Origin: Lottiidibacillus patelloidae | GTDB lineage: Bacteria; Bacillota; Bacilli; Bacillales; SA5d-4 | Reading direction: 5' to 3' | DNA: 64,000 nucleotides | NCBI RefSeq assembly: GCF_002262935.1 | Contig: NZ_NPIA01000006.1 | Location: 1-64,000, forward strand | Shown: positions 34,232 to 42,598 of the stretch, piece by piece | How the letters are laid out: every line of letters starts with the position of its first letter | Position numbering within the stretch: the first letter of the stretch is position 1 | Translations under genes and position numbers: made by a program | The notes under the pieces: generated by a model | The model's input: the letters and a program-made list of their open reading frames with translations, nothing else | Told to the model about the DNA's origin: nothing | Databases searched by the model: none

Positions 34232-34259
34232 AGTGCAGCAGCTATCGCTGCACTTTTTC
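34232..34259 (+). terminator. Rho-independent terminator of the mbl operon
   Basis: AGTGCAGC (34232-34239) and GCTGCACT (34247-34254) pair perfectly with a 7-nt loop. TTTTTC follows. Confidence 0.9.
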
Positions 34260-34278
34260 TATGAGTAATACATAATTA

Positions 34279-34388
34279 GCTAACATCTACTCCCTTTCCG
34301 CGGACGATCCACGAGCCTCCTCACTCGTACACCTCGTTGTGGGGTCTCGTCTGGCTCGTTTTTCCGCAGGAGTGTCGTAGATGTCAGC
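34279..34388 (+). repeat. Family A structured repeat, copy 2
   Basis: The ends GCTAACATCTAC and GTAGATGTCAGC are complementary at 11 of 12 positions. The inner part (CTCCCTTTCCGCGGACGA ... CCGCAGGAGTGTCG) aligns with copies 1 and 3. Here ATCTAC/GTAGAT replaces the ATCCAC/GTGGAT of the other copies, a compensatory pair change. Confidence 0.85.
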
Positions 34389-34453
34389 ACAGCGCTATTC
34401 AGTTCTTCTTAATTAAAAATAAATTAGTACTTACATTAAAGGAGAGAAAATAC

Positions 34454-34888
34454 ATGCTAAATATTGATGAGATTAAAGAGATCATTCCACACCGTTACCC
34501 GTTCTTACTTGTTGATAAAATTCTTGAAGTAGTTGAAGGGGAAAAAGCAGTCGGCGTTAAAAATGTCACTGCAAACGAAGAGTTCTTCAACGGGCACTTC
34601 CCGAACTACCCAGTAATGCCTGGCGTATTAATTGTTGAAGCACTTGCACAAGTAGGTGCAGTAGCGATGCTGAAAAAAGAAGAAAACCGTGGTCGCTTAG
34701 CATTTTTCGCTGGCATTGATAAATGTCGCTTTAAAAGACAAGTTCGCCCTGGTGACGTTCTGAAGTTAGAAGTAGAAATGACGCGCGTTCGTGGTGCAAT
34801 GGGTAAAGGAAAAGGCCTTGCGACTGTTGACGGTGAAGTTGTTTGTGAAACAGAGTTAATGTTCGCTTTAGGGGACAAGCAAGAATAA
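34454..34888 (+). CDS. fabZ: 3-hydroxyacyl-[acyl-carrier-protein] dehydratase FabZ
   Basis: Cytoplasmic dehydratase of the fatty-acid elongation cycle. It has 144 residues in a single hot-dog domain. The catalytic His48 stands in [11 protein letters not shown] and the catalytic Glu62 in V-E-A-L-A-Q. The start at 34454 follows GGAGAG; an in-frame ATG at 34337 lies inside the family A repeat and is not used. Location near mbl matches Bacillus. Confidence 0.95.
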   Translation: MLNIDEIKEIIPHRYPFLLVDKILEVVEGEKAVGVKNVTANEEFFNGHFPNYPVMPGVLIVEALAQVGAVAMLKKEENRGRLAFFAGIDKCRFKRQVRPGDVLKLEVEMTRVRGAMGKGKGLATVDGEVVCETELMFALGDKQE

Positions 34889-34903
34889 GATATTTAAGAA
34901 ACC

Positions 34904-34947
34904 AAAGAGATGCTCTGGCAAAATACTTCGCATCTCTTTCGCCTTTT
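34904..34947 (+). terminator. Probable terminator of fabZ
   Basis: AAAGAGATGC (34904-34913) and GCATCTCTTT (34930-34939) form a perfect 10-bp stem with a 16-nt loop, followed by CGCCTTTT. The T tract is short and displaced. Confidence 0.6.
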
Positions 34948-34990
34948 AAGTGAAATACTATCTTGAAGTTCAAAAATTAAGATATTGCAA

Positions 34991-35095
34991 CGAAATCCAC
35001 TCCCTTTCCGCGGGCGAACCGCAAGCCTCCTCGTTCGTGCCTCACTGTGGGGTCTTGCCTGGCTCGCTATTCCCGCAGGAGTGTCGTGGATTTCG
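34991..35095 (+). repeat. Family A structured repeat, copy 3
   Basis: A perfect 10-bp terminal inverted repeat CGAAATCCAC/GTGGATTTCG encloses CTCCCTTTCCGCGGGCGAA ... CCCGCAGGAGTGTCG, aligned with copies 1 and 2. With the family B copy that follows at 35182, it fills the gap 34889-35344. Confidence 0.85.
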
Positions 35096-35181
35096 TGTAA
35101 GAGCAACTATAATAAGTTTAAAATGCGATGCGACCTAACGCTTTTAAAGATTCAATATTCTACTTGAATTAGAAGTGCGTA

Positions 35182-35295
35182 GTCAAAATACGGAGACTCC
35201 TACGGGAACAGCACGTGTCCGAAGGCCCCGAAGAAAGCGTCTTTTGCTTTCTTCGGAGGCTGAGGCCGTGCCCGTGGAAAGCGAAGTATTTTGAC
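35182..35295 (-). repeat. Family B structured repeat, copy 2
   Basis: The ends GTCAAAATAC and GTATTTTGAC are perfectly complementary. The inner part carries CGGAGACTCCTACGGG and GCCGTGCCCGTGGAAAGC, the reverse complements of the motifs in copies 1 and 3. A central AAGAAAGC/GCTTTCTT hairpin is also present. Confidence 0.85.
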
Positions 35296-35344
35296 AAGCG
35301 TTTCGTATTTTTCTATTAAAGGAACGCTTCCTAACAGACTATTC

Positions 35345-35827
35345 TTAGTCTGTTAAAAGACGTCGCAACTTCTTAATCGCTTGCCTCCGCCACGATTTCA
35401 CAGCTTCCACTGAAACGTTCTCCTTTGCCGCAATCTCTGACGGTGTAAGTTGTCCATACACATAATACCGCAGCCACTTCTGCTGATTGTCGGTCAAATG
35501 ACGTAAATATCCTTCAATCGTTTCATCTACACAAAACTCTTCTTCCACACTGTCCTCTACAAACGTATCTTGCAATTGGTTTCTTTCATCATAGTTTCTA
35601 CTCTCTTGTAAGGCAGTTAACAACCGTCCACGCACATAGCGAAAGGCATACGTCGAAAAACGACCTTTCTCATCGTCAAAGTTTCGATATGCGTCCCATA
35701 ACGCAATCATGGCAATTTGATAAAAGTTATCGTGGTCTTTATAAATATTCAGCGCTTTTAACTGTCCTTTAATTAACGGCATAAACTGCTCGAGTACTTC
35801 TTCAAAAGATTGCTCTTGTACCTGCAT
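35345..35827 (-). CDS. Small sigma-70 family RNA polymerase sigma factor
   Basis: A protein of 160 residues with sigma region 2 (about 25-75: F-Y-Q-I-A-M-I-A-L-W-D-A-Y-R-N-F ... R-F-S-T-Y-A-F-R-Y-V-R-G-R) and region 4 (about 112-158: L-T-P-S-E-I-A-A-K-E-N-V-S-V-E-A-V-K-S-W). Region 3 is absent, as in ECF-like factors. No anti-sigma gene is adjacent. AAAGGAG precedes the ATG; a 16-bp palindrome stands just upstream of it. A hairpin TAACAGACT/AGTCTGTTA spans the stop codon. Its regulon is unknown; the nearest divergent gene is the sortase. Confidence 0.8.
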   Translation of the reverse strand: MQVQEQSFEEVLEQFMPLIKGQLKALNIYKDHDNFYQIAMIALWDAYRNFDDEKGRFSTYAFRYVRGRLLTALQESRNYDERNQLQDTFVEDSVEEEFCVDETIEGYLRHLTDNQQKWLRYYVYGQLTPSEIAAKENVSVEAVKSWRRQAIKKLRRLLTD

Positions 35828-35844
35828 TGAAAATAACTCCTTTT

Positions 35845-35860
35845 AGAAAGGCGCCTTTCT
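35845..35860. promoter_or_regulatory. 16-bp perfect palindrome before the sigma factor gene
   Basis: AGAAAGGCGCCTTTCT is fully self-complementary and stands directly upstream of the AAAGGAG ribosome binding site (minus strand). It could be an operator or an RNA structure limiting translation. Confidence 0.45.
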
Positions 35861-36063
35861 CATTTGTTCCGCGGTACTTTTACCATACAAAAGGAAAATA
35901 ATGGTGTCACAGCCGAGATTCAACTGAATCCAATCTTGCTACTCCCAGATTCAAGCTCAATCTATTTAGAAAAGAACATAGTTCAGCATCAGAAAAACAA
36001 AATATAGAAAATTCTCTAAAATAAAAAAATATAGTCGGAAAATCCTAACTCGATGTTTTTATC

Positions 36064-36072
36064 TGTTATAAT
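36064..36072 (+). promoter_or_regulatory. Extended -10 promoter of the sortase gene
   Basis: TGTTATAAT contains a perfect TATAAT (36067-36072) with the TGn extension. No good -35 box is seen at 17 bp. The predicted start is near 36079, about 30 nt before the sortase ATG. Confidence 0.55.
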
Positions 36073-36107
36073 TAGGGGATGATAATGATAAACGGAGTGA
36101 AAAACTT

Positions 36108-36740
36108 ATGAAATGGTTTGCGCTGCTACTAATAATAGGTGGAGTTTCATTTATTGGTTATGGTGGATACGAAATATGGTCGTCTTCACAAGAACAAGAT
36201 GCAGCTCTAGAAGAAGCTGAAAACATATTGAAAAACTATAGTAAAAACAAACAAGCTGTCCCGACAACAACAGACTCAGATGAAGAAGACACAGAAAAGC
36301 CAGAAGGTCCTCACTACGTTTTCCGTAGTGAGTTTGTTCCAGTTCATGGGGAAACGGTTGGCATTTTAGAAATTCCAGCACTTGAAGCAAAGCTTCCTAT
36401 AATAGAAGGAACAAACGCCGATGAGCTTAAACGTGGCGTAGGACATTACTACACTAGTAAATACCCGACTGATAATGATCAAATTGTATTGTCAGGGCAT
36501 CGCGATACCGTTTTCCGTGATTTAGGAAAACTAAAAATTGGCGATACATTCATCATGCATTTACCATACGGTGAATTCACATATGAAATATACGGAACTG
36601 AAATTGTAGATAAATATAATCAAGATGTTATTAAATCTACAGCACCGAATGAAGAACTTGTTTTATCGACATGCTATCCATTTTCTAATGTTGGTGGAGC
36701 GCCAGAGCGATATATTGTTTATGCAAAACCGGTTTATTAA
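36108..36740 (+). CDS. Class D sortase
   Basis: Membrane-anchored transpeptidase that attaches sorting-signal proteins to the cell surface. It has 210 residues: an N-terminal anchor (about 4-22), a polar and acidic linker (about 25-68) and the sortase barrel. The catalytic set is His131 in S-G-H-R-D-T, Cys189 in L-S-T-C-Y-P-F and Arg201 in P-E-R-Y. No LPxTG-type substrate gene is seen in this window, so its target is elsewhere. A weak GGAG-type site lies upstream. Confidence 0.88.
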   Translation: MKWFALLLIIGGVSFIGYGGYEIWSSSQEQDAALEEAENILKNYSKNKQAVPTTTDSDEEDTEKPEGPHYVFRSEFVPVHGETVGILEIPALEAKLPIIEGTNADELKRGVGHYYTSKYPTDNDQIVLSGHRDTVFRDLGKLKIGDTFIMHLPYGEFTYEIYGTEIVDKYNQDVIKSTAPNEELVLSTCYPFSNVGGAPERYIVYAKPVY

Positions 36741-36754
36741 TAGGAATTATTAAG

Positions 36755-36806
36755 AAATCCAAACCAATTCAGATATCCCGTCTGGAAAGGTTGGATTTTT
36801 TATTTT
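36755..36806 (+). terminator. Rho-independent terminator of the sortase gene
   Basis: AAATCCAA then CC (after a bulged A) pairs with GGTTGGATTT (36789-36798) around a long loop. A T-rich run follows. Confidence 0.7.
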
Positions 36807-36868
36807 CCTAAAAATCCGGTATTTAAAAATAGAAATACAAATAATAAGCATACATCTGTAGTTATCTA

Positions 36869-36984
36869 GCGCAGTCAAAATACGTCGCTATCCACGGGCA
36901 TGGCCTCAGTCTCCTCAGAAAGCACGCTTTCTTGTCTTCGGACTCGCGTGATTTCCCGAAGGAGTCTCCGTATTTTGGCTGCGC
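36869..36984 (+). repeat. Family B structured repeat, copy 3
   Basis: The 16-bp ends GCGCAGTCAAAATACG and CGTATTTTGGCTGCGC pair with one wobble. The inner TCCACGGGCATGGCCTCAG and CCGAAGGAGTCTCCG align with copies 1 and 2. Confidence 0.85.
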
Positions 36985-37409
36985 ATTTCTTTTTTTCTTT
37001 ACTAAAGGGTTATATTTATATTTTGTTCAAGTTCGCTATTTGCCTAAGATTTTTCAATGATATTCACAAACAATAGCTAACCTTTTGGTAGCAAATACTC
37101 AAGCGGAAAGGGAGTGGATTTTAATAAAATTAACAATATGCATTTGTCGAATTGTGTTGGGAATTGCAAAACGATAGTTCTTTATCGCTTGGTAGAATTA
37201 TGGTAATTTTGAGTTTGGGCTATTTATATACTACTTTTGGTATATAATAAAGTTAGTAATTTACAGTATATGAAAATAAATAACAATAAATGGTAAAATA
37301 CTATTCAAAAAATATAAAAAACTGTCAGAAAAGCTATCAAAATACGACAATGTTTATGATATACTATCAAGATATGAAAGAGAGATTTCTCAACTAATGG
37401 GAGGCTACT
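36985..37409 (+). promoter_or_regulatory. Upstream region of the exopolysaccharide cluster
   Basis: A gene-free, AT-rich region of about 425 bp. The best promoter is TGATATACT (37357-37365), an extended -10 (TGn plus TATACT) with a poor -35, about 50 nt before the first gene. A GGGAGG site precedes the ATG at 37410. A GGTATATAATAAAG stretch near 37240 may be another -10. Confidence 0.45.
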
Positions 37410-38150
37410 ATGGAAGAAACTATAAGTTTAAAAGAGTTGTTTGAAACGTTACGCAAAAGGTTATGGATGATCCTCACAATTACAGCAATTGCAGCGATCG
37501 CAGCTGCGATTATTAGCTATTTTTATATCACACCAGTTTATCAATCTTCAACACTAGTAGTAGTGAATCAATCAAAAGCCGATCAAGTAGGAATGGCGAA
37601 CGGAATTGACATTCGCTCAAACACACAATACATCAACACATACAGCGACATTATTAAAAGTCCAGCAATACTAGAAAAAGTTAGCGCGGAATTAGATGGT
37701 AGAAGATCAGCAGGACAAATTAGTGGACAAACTACAATTGGTGGAAGATCTGATTCAATCGTCTTTACGATTACGGTAAAAGACACTGACCCTGAAATGG
37801 CAGCAAACATTGCTAACACGACAGCGGCAGTATTCCAAAAACAATTACCTACTATATTAAATGTCGATAACGTTAGCATTCTCTCGCAAGCTGCAGTAAG
37901 TGAAGCGCCTATTTCACCAATCCCAACAAGAAACATTATGATCGCCATTGTTGTAGGTTTAATGGCGAGTATCGGACTTGCTTTCTTACTAGACTTCTTA
38001 GACAACACAATTAAAACAGAACAAGACATCGAAAAAACATTAGGATTACCTGTCCTTGGAGCAGTAACAAAGATTGATTTAGAAAACGAAATGGACTTCT
38101 CAAAATTAGATAAAAACAACAGCATAGGAGGCGAAACGATTGGCGCGTAA
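37410..38150 (+). CDS. Wzz/CapA-type chain-length and kinase modulator (YveK-like)
   Basis: Membrane protein that activates the tyrosine kinase encoded next and helps set polysaccharide length. It has 246 residues with two membrane helices (about 19-40 and 174-195). A Wzz-type extracellular domain lies between them, and P-x-P-x-x-P (I-S-P-I-P-T-R) precedes the second helix. The short cytoplasmic tail can act on the kinase. First gene of the cluster; it overlaps the kinase gene by 11 bp. Confidence 0.88.
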   Translation: MEETISLKELFETLRKRLWMILTITAIAAIAAAIISYFYITPVYQSSTLVVVNQSKADQVGMANGIDIRSNTQYINTYSDIIKSPAILEKVSAELDGRRSAGQISGQTTIGGRSDSIVFTITVKDTDPEMAANIANTTAAVFQKQLPTILNVDNVSILSQAAVSEAPISPIPTRNIMIAIVVGLMASIGLAFLLDFLDNTIKTEQDIEKTLGLPVLGAVTKIDLENEMDFSKLDKNNSIGGETIGA

Positions 38151-38850
38151 AGTGAAAAACTCAAGAAAATCTTTATTGCAAACTGGGAATCGCAGCATCA
38201 TTACCCATCGTTCTCCGAAATCATCAGTTTCCGAACAATATCGTACATTAAGAACGAACATTGAATTTGCAGCAGTAGATGAAAGTTTACGTACTTTTAT
38301 GGTGACGTCGGCAAATCCATCGGAAGGTAAATCAACGACTGTTGCTAACTTAGCCGTTGTATTTGCCCAACAAGATAAAAAAGTCTTACTAGTTGATGCA
38401 GATATGCGCCGCCCAACCGTTCATTATACGTTCCGTACGGATAATATTAAAGGATTAACGAATTATTTAACAAAACAAGCGACATTAGAAGAAGTAGTTT
38501 GTGAGACGGAAGTAAATAACTTACAAATTATCTCATGTGGACCGATTCCACCAAACCCAGCGGAACTATTAAGTTCAAAGGCAATGGATCTATTTATCGA
38601 AGAAGCATTACAAATGTTTGATATCGTCATCTTTGATACACCACCAGTCTTAGCAGTAACTGATGCACAAGTACTTGCAAATAAAGTACAAGGTGTCGTT
38701 TTAGTCGTAAATAGTGGCAGAACAGAGACGGAAAGTGCCTTGAAAACGAAAGATCTGTTAACGAATGCAAAAGCAAAACTGCTCGGCGTTGTTTTAAATG
38801 AAAAGAAACAAAAGCAAGGCGAATATTACTACTATTACGGAAGAAGGTAG
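38140..38850 (+). CDS. Bacterial tyrosine kinase (CpsD/CapB/YwqD family)
   Basis: Cytoplasmic BY-kinase that autophosphorylates and tunes polysaccharide assembly. It has 236 residues: Walker A N-P-S-E-G-K-S-T-T (about 59-67), Walker A' L-L-V-D-A-D-M-R-R-P, Walker B I-V-I-F-D-T-P-P, and a C-terminal cluster of five consecutive tyrosines, the usual autophosphorylation tail. The start is a TTG at 38140 after GGAGGCG, within the end of the modulator gene. Confidence 0.92.
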   Translation: MARKVKNSRKSLLQTGNRSIITHRSPKSSVSEQYRTLRTNIEFAAVDESLRTFMVTSANPSEGKSTTVANLAVVFAQQDKKVLLVDADMRRPTVHYTFRTDNIKGLTNYLTKQATLEEVVCETEVNNLQIISCGPIPPNPAELLSSKAMDLFIEEALQMFDIVIFDTPPVLAVTDAQVLANKVQGVVLVVNSGRTETESALKTKDLLTNAKAKLLGVVLNEKKQKQGEYYYYYGRR

Positions 38851-38966
38851 AGTATTAGATTTTCTTTTGGATAAAAATACGCTCTATAACTTTAGTTAGA
38901 TATATTTCCACTATAGTTAGAGTATAGTTAAGCTTTGTTGTTATAAAATATTAGGAAGTGTACAAA

Positions 38967-39731
38967 ATGATCGATATTCATTCTCATATATTACCAGGCA
39001 TCGATGATGGTGCAAAAAATATGCAAGAAACAATTGCCATGGCTAAACAAGCGGTTAGTGAGGGGATTACGCAAATAATCGCAACCCCTCACCACCGTAA
39101 CAATCAGTTTGATAATGATAAAGACGGGATAGTTTCACTAGTAAAAGATGCCAACAACATTCTTCAACGTGAAGGTATCCCTTTGTCTATACATGCAGGA
39201 CAAGAAGTCCGCATTTTTGGCGAAATGGTAGACGCAATAGAAACGGAATTACTTACTTTAAACAATAACGGTAAATACATGCTCGTTGAACTACCTTCTG
39301 ACCAAGTGCCGAGATATACAGAAAAACTACTATATGATTTGCAAATGGAAGGGATTATTCCAATTATTCCGCACCCAGAACGCAACCGTGAAATTATTGA
39401 AAACCCTGACCTTTTGTATCGCCTCGTCAAAAATGGTGCAGTAACGCAAGTCACTGCCGCAAGTATCACTGGTCGTTTTGGAAAAAAGATTAAAAAGTTT
39501 GCTCTTCAATGTATAGACGCTAATCTAGCACATTTGGTTTCATCTGATGCTCATAATCTTGAAACGCGTGGCTTTCATATGAAAGAAGCGTATGAAGTAA
39601 TAGAAAAAGAGTTTGGTAAAGAAGTAGTTTATATGATGAAAGAAAATGCTACATATACGCTTAATGGACAAACGTTAATCAAAGAAGTCCCAGAGCGAAT
39701 AAAAAAGAAAAAAATATTAGGGATTTTTTAA
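38967..39731 (+). CDS. PHP-type protein-tyrosine phosphatase (CpsB/CapC/YwqE family)
   Basis: Metal-dependent phosphatase that reverses the tyrosine kinase. It has 254 residues and opens with the PHP motif I-D-I-H-S-H-I-L-P-G-I-D-D-G. Later metal-site motifs are A-T-P-H-H, P-H-P-E-R-N and S-S-D-A-H-N. The start at 38967 follows AGGAAG by eight bases; an in-frame GTG at 38958 overlaps that site. A 116-bp gap separates it from the kinase and may hold a secondary promoter. Confidence 0.92.
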   Translation: MIDIHSHILPGIDDGAKNMQETIAMAKQAVSEGITQIIATPHHRNNQFDNDKDGIVSLVKDANNILQREGIPLSIHAGQEVRIFGEMVDAIETELLTLNNNGKYMLVELPSDQVPRYTEKLLYDLQMEGIIPIIPHPERNREIIENPDLLYRLVKNGAVTQVTAASITGRFGKKIKKFALQCIDANLAHLVSSDAHNLETRGFHMKEAYEVIEKEFGKEVVYMMKENATYTLNGQTLIKEVPERIKKKKILGIF

Positions 39732-39751
39732 TCTAGGGGGGAGGAAACGCT

Positions 39752-41572
39752 ATGTCATATCGCCAACGTCTTTCAGCACTTATCCTTGTTGATTCACTTA
39801 TCGTACTTACTTCAATTTATTTGAGTAGATATATGTTTTATACAGACGTCAATTGGATTACCGAACCAATCGTCTTTAGTTCGATTGCACTCTTAATTAG
39901 CCATCATATTTTCGCTTATAAATATAGTTTGTATAAACGAGCGTGGGAATACGCGAGTATCGGGGAATTATTAAATATCTTTAAAGCAGTAACGTATTCG
40001 ATTGTTATTACAGGAATCATCCAACAACTTATCTACAGTGACGTATATGTTCGTTTATTAGCTGTCACTTGGATGATGCACATCTTATTTATCGGTGGTT
40101 CAAGGTTTTCTTGGCGAGTATACCGTGACAATTTCATTGCTAAGGCTGGAAATAAAAAACGCACATTAATCGTTGGGGCAGGTTCAGCGGGGACAATGGT
40201 TGCCCGTCAACTTCTAAGTGCCGGAAATGGTGAGTCAAACTTATATCCAGTTGCTTTTGTTGATGATGATGCGAAAAAGCATAGGTTAGAAATTATGGGA
40301 ATACCAGTAGTTGGTGGCGTTGAAAGCATCGAAGAAGCGGTAAAAGAGTATGACATCGACAATATCGTCATTGCCATTCCTTCTCTTTCTAGATCAGAAA
40401 TAAATGACATCTTCAAAGCTTGTGCAAATACTGATGCACAAACACAAATCTTACCGATGATTGAAGATATTATGACTGGAAAAGTCTCCGTAAATCAAGT
40501 ACGTGATGTGCAAGTAGAGGATTTACTAGGTCGAAAGCCAGTTGAACTTGATATTGCAAGTATTTCAGACTCGTTAACAGGAAAAACAATATTAGTAACA
40601 GGAGCTGGTGGTTCAATTGGATCGGAAATATGCCGCCAAGTTGCTAAGTTTAGTCCAGAAAAGTTAATTTTGCTAGGACATGGTGAAAACAGCATCTACT
40701 CAATAGAAATGGAACTGCTAGAAAGTTATAAAGGGCAGTTTGAAATCATTACAGAAATAGCAGATGTGCAAGATCGCGAGAAAATGTTTACTGTGTTAGA
40801 AAAACATAAACCGAATGTTGTCTACCATGCAGCGGCTCATAAACATGTTCCATTAATGGAACGCAACCCAGAAGAAGCAATTAAGAACAATGTCATTGGT
40901 ACGAAAAATGTTGCGGAAGCTGCCGATAATGCCTCAGTCGAAACATTCGTAATGGTTTCAACAGATAAAGCAGTAAACCCAACAAGTGTCATGGGAGCTT
41001 CAAAGAGACTCGCCGAAATGATTGTGCAAAACATCGATAAAACAAGTACTACAAAGTTTGTCGCTGTACGTTTCGGAAATGTATTAGGTAGTCGTGGTAG
41101 TGTAATTCCATTCTTCAAAAAGCAAATTGAAAAAGGTGGACCAGTAACAGTTACACATCCAGATATGATTCGTTACTTTATGACAATTCCTGAAGCGTCA
41201 AGACTAGTGATTCAAGCAGGAACATTAGCTCGCGGTGGAGAAATTTTTGTCCTTGACATGGGTGAGCCAGTCAAAATAGTAGATCTAGCAAAAAACCTTA
41301 TTAAACTATCAGGCTATTCCATTGATGAAATTGGTATACAGTTCAGTGGCATACGTCCGGGAGAAAAATTGTATGAAGAACTGTTAAACGATGAAGAAAT
41401 TCATAATAAACAAGTCTTTCCGAAGATTTATATTGGGAAATCACAAGTCGAAGAAATGAGTTCAATAGAAAATATTATTAATAATTATTCAGGTATGAAC
41501 AAAGTGCAATTAAAAGAAGAATTAATGGCTATTGCCCATCCTCAAAAGAAACAAGTAGTAGTAAACAGTTAA
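39752..41572 (+). CDS. FlaA1/CapD-type nucleotide-sugar 4,6-dehydratase, membrane form
   Basis: A protein of 606 residues: about four N-terminal helices (1-125), a CoA-binding-like Rossmann region (about 130-250) and a C-terminal SDR domain (about 285-560) with T-G-A-G-G-S-I-G-S-E. The SDR Tyr is replaced by Met (M-G-A-S-K), as in the FlaA1/PglF group. It probably converts UDP-GlcNAc to the 4-keto-6-deoxy sugar that feeds N-acetylated deoxy sugars. A GGGGGGAGG site lies upstream. Confidence 0.9.
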   Translation: MSYRQRLSALILVDSLIVLTSIYLSRYMFYTDVNWITEPIVFSSIALLISHHIFAYKYSLYKRAWEYASIGELLNIFKAVTYSIVITGIIQQLIYSDVYVRLLAVTWMMHILFIGGSRFSWRVYRDNFIAKAGNKKRTLIVGAGSAGTMVARQLLSAGNGESNLYPVAFVDDDAKKHRLEIMGIPVVGGVESIEEAVKEYDIDNIVIAIPSLSRSEINDIFKACANTDAQTQILPMIEDIMTGKVSVNQVRDVQVEDLLGRKPVELDIASISDSLTGKTILVTGAGGSIGSEICRQVAKFSPEKLILLGHGENSIYSIEMELLESYKGQFEIITEIADVQDREKMFTVLEKHKPNVVYHAAAHKHVPLMERNPEEAIKNNVIGTKNVAEAADNASVETFVMVSTDKAVNPTSVMGASKRLAEMIVQNIDKTSTTKFVAVRFGNVLGSRGSVIPFFKKQIEKGGPVTVTHPDMIRYFMTIPEASRLVIQAGTLARGGEIFVLDMGEPVKIVDLAKNLIKLSGYSIDEIGIQFSGIRPGEKLYEELLNDEEIHNKQVFPKIYIGKSQVEEMSSIENIINNYSGMNKVQLKEELMAIAHPQKKQVVVNS

Positions 41573-41587
41573 ATGGGGGAAGTAGAG

Positions 41588-42469
41588 ATGAAGAAAGTAA
41601 GGAAAGCAATTATCCCAGCAGCAGGACTTGGAACACGTTTTTTACCAGCAACAAAAGCTATGCCAAAAGAAATGCTGCCAATTGTTGATAAGCCGACTAT
41701 TCAATACATTGTTGAAGAAGCTGTAGAATCAGGGATTGAAGACATCATTATCGTTACAGGTAAAGGGAAGCGCGCAATTGAAGATCATTTTGATAACGCG
41801 TTTGAGCTAGAGCAAAACTTAATAGAAAAGAAAAAGTTTGAATTGCTTGAAGAAGTAAATAAAGCAACGAACTTAGTAGATATTCACTACATTCGTCAAA
41901 AAGAACCTAAAGGATTAGGACATGCAGTATGGAGTGCACGCAAGTTTATCGGTAATGAGCCGTTTGCGGTATTACTTGGTGACGATATTGTCCAAGCAGA
42001 AAAACCATGTTTACGTCAATTAATGGACGAGTTTGAACAAACGTATTCATCTATTATCGGCGTGCAAACAGTACCGTCAGAAGAAACGCATCGTTACGGA
42101 ATTATTGATCCACAATCAAATGTTGATCGATTATATCAAGTAAATCAATTTGTTGAAAAACCGAAACAAGGTACAGCACCTTCAAACTTAGCAATCATGG
42201 GACGTTACATTTTAACACCTGAGATTTTTATGTTTTTAGAAAAACAAGAAACTGGTGCTGGTGGGGAAATACAGTTAACGGATGCGATCCAACAACTAAA
42301 TGAAATTCAACGAGTCTTTGCCTATGACTTTGAAGGAACGCGATATGATGTAGGTGAAAAATTTGGATTTATTAAGACACAAATTGAATTCGCATTACAG
42401 CGTGATGAGTTAAAAAGTGACTTGTTGGCTTATATGCAAGAAGCTGTTGAGCGTATGACAGTTAAGTAA
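41588..42469 (+). CDS. galU: UTP-glucose-1-phosphate uridylyltransferase
   Basis: Makes UDP-glucose from UTP and glucose 1-phosphate. It has 293 residues with the nucleotide-binding [19 protein letters not shown] and V-D-K-P-T-I-Q-Y of the GalU/GtaB family. The start at 41588 follows GGGGGAAG; an ATG at 41573 sits on that site. It supplies UDP-glucose for this cluster, including the partial UDP-glucose dehydrogenase at the right edge. Confidence 0.93.
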   Translation: MKKVRKAIIPAAGLGTRFLPATKAMPKEMLPIVDKPTIQYIVEEAVESGIEDIIIVTGKGKRAIEDHFDNAFELEQNLIEKKKFELLEEVNKATNLVDIHYIRQKEPKGLGHAVWSARKFIGNEPFAVLLGDDIVQAEKPCLRQLMDEFEQTYSSIIGVQTVPSEETHRYGIIDPQSNVDRLYQVNQFVEKPKQGTAPSNLAIMGRYILTPEIFMFLEKQETGAGGEIQLTDAIQQLNEIQRVFAYDFEGTRYDVGEKFGFIKTQIEFALQRDELKSDLLAYMQEAVERMTVK

Positions 42470-42598
42470 ATAGCTACTGAATAGCAAAAAAAGTTTTATT
42501 ATGTTTTAGTTAATTAGTACGTATTTGGAAGTAAAACTATTTATAAACTTACAATAAAGTACTAATTTACTAAAAAACTCTCAGGGGGTGTACTAGGA

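Noticed and set aside
35182-35295. Family B repeat as an insertion sequence
   Set aside because: At about 115 bp it encodes no protein and shows no obvious target duplication; non-coding structured repeat is the safer call.
38851-38966. EAR-type antitermination RNA between the kinase and phosphatase genes
   Set aside because: The gap is in a tempting position but is AT-rich with only TTAGTTA-like repeats. I see none of the stable stems expected of such an RNA.
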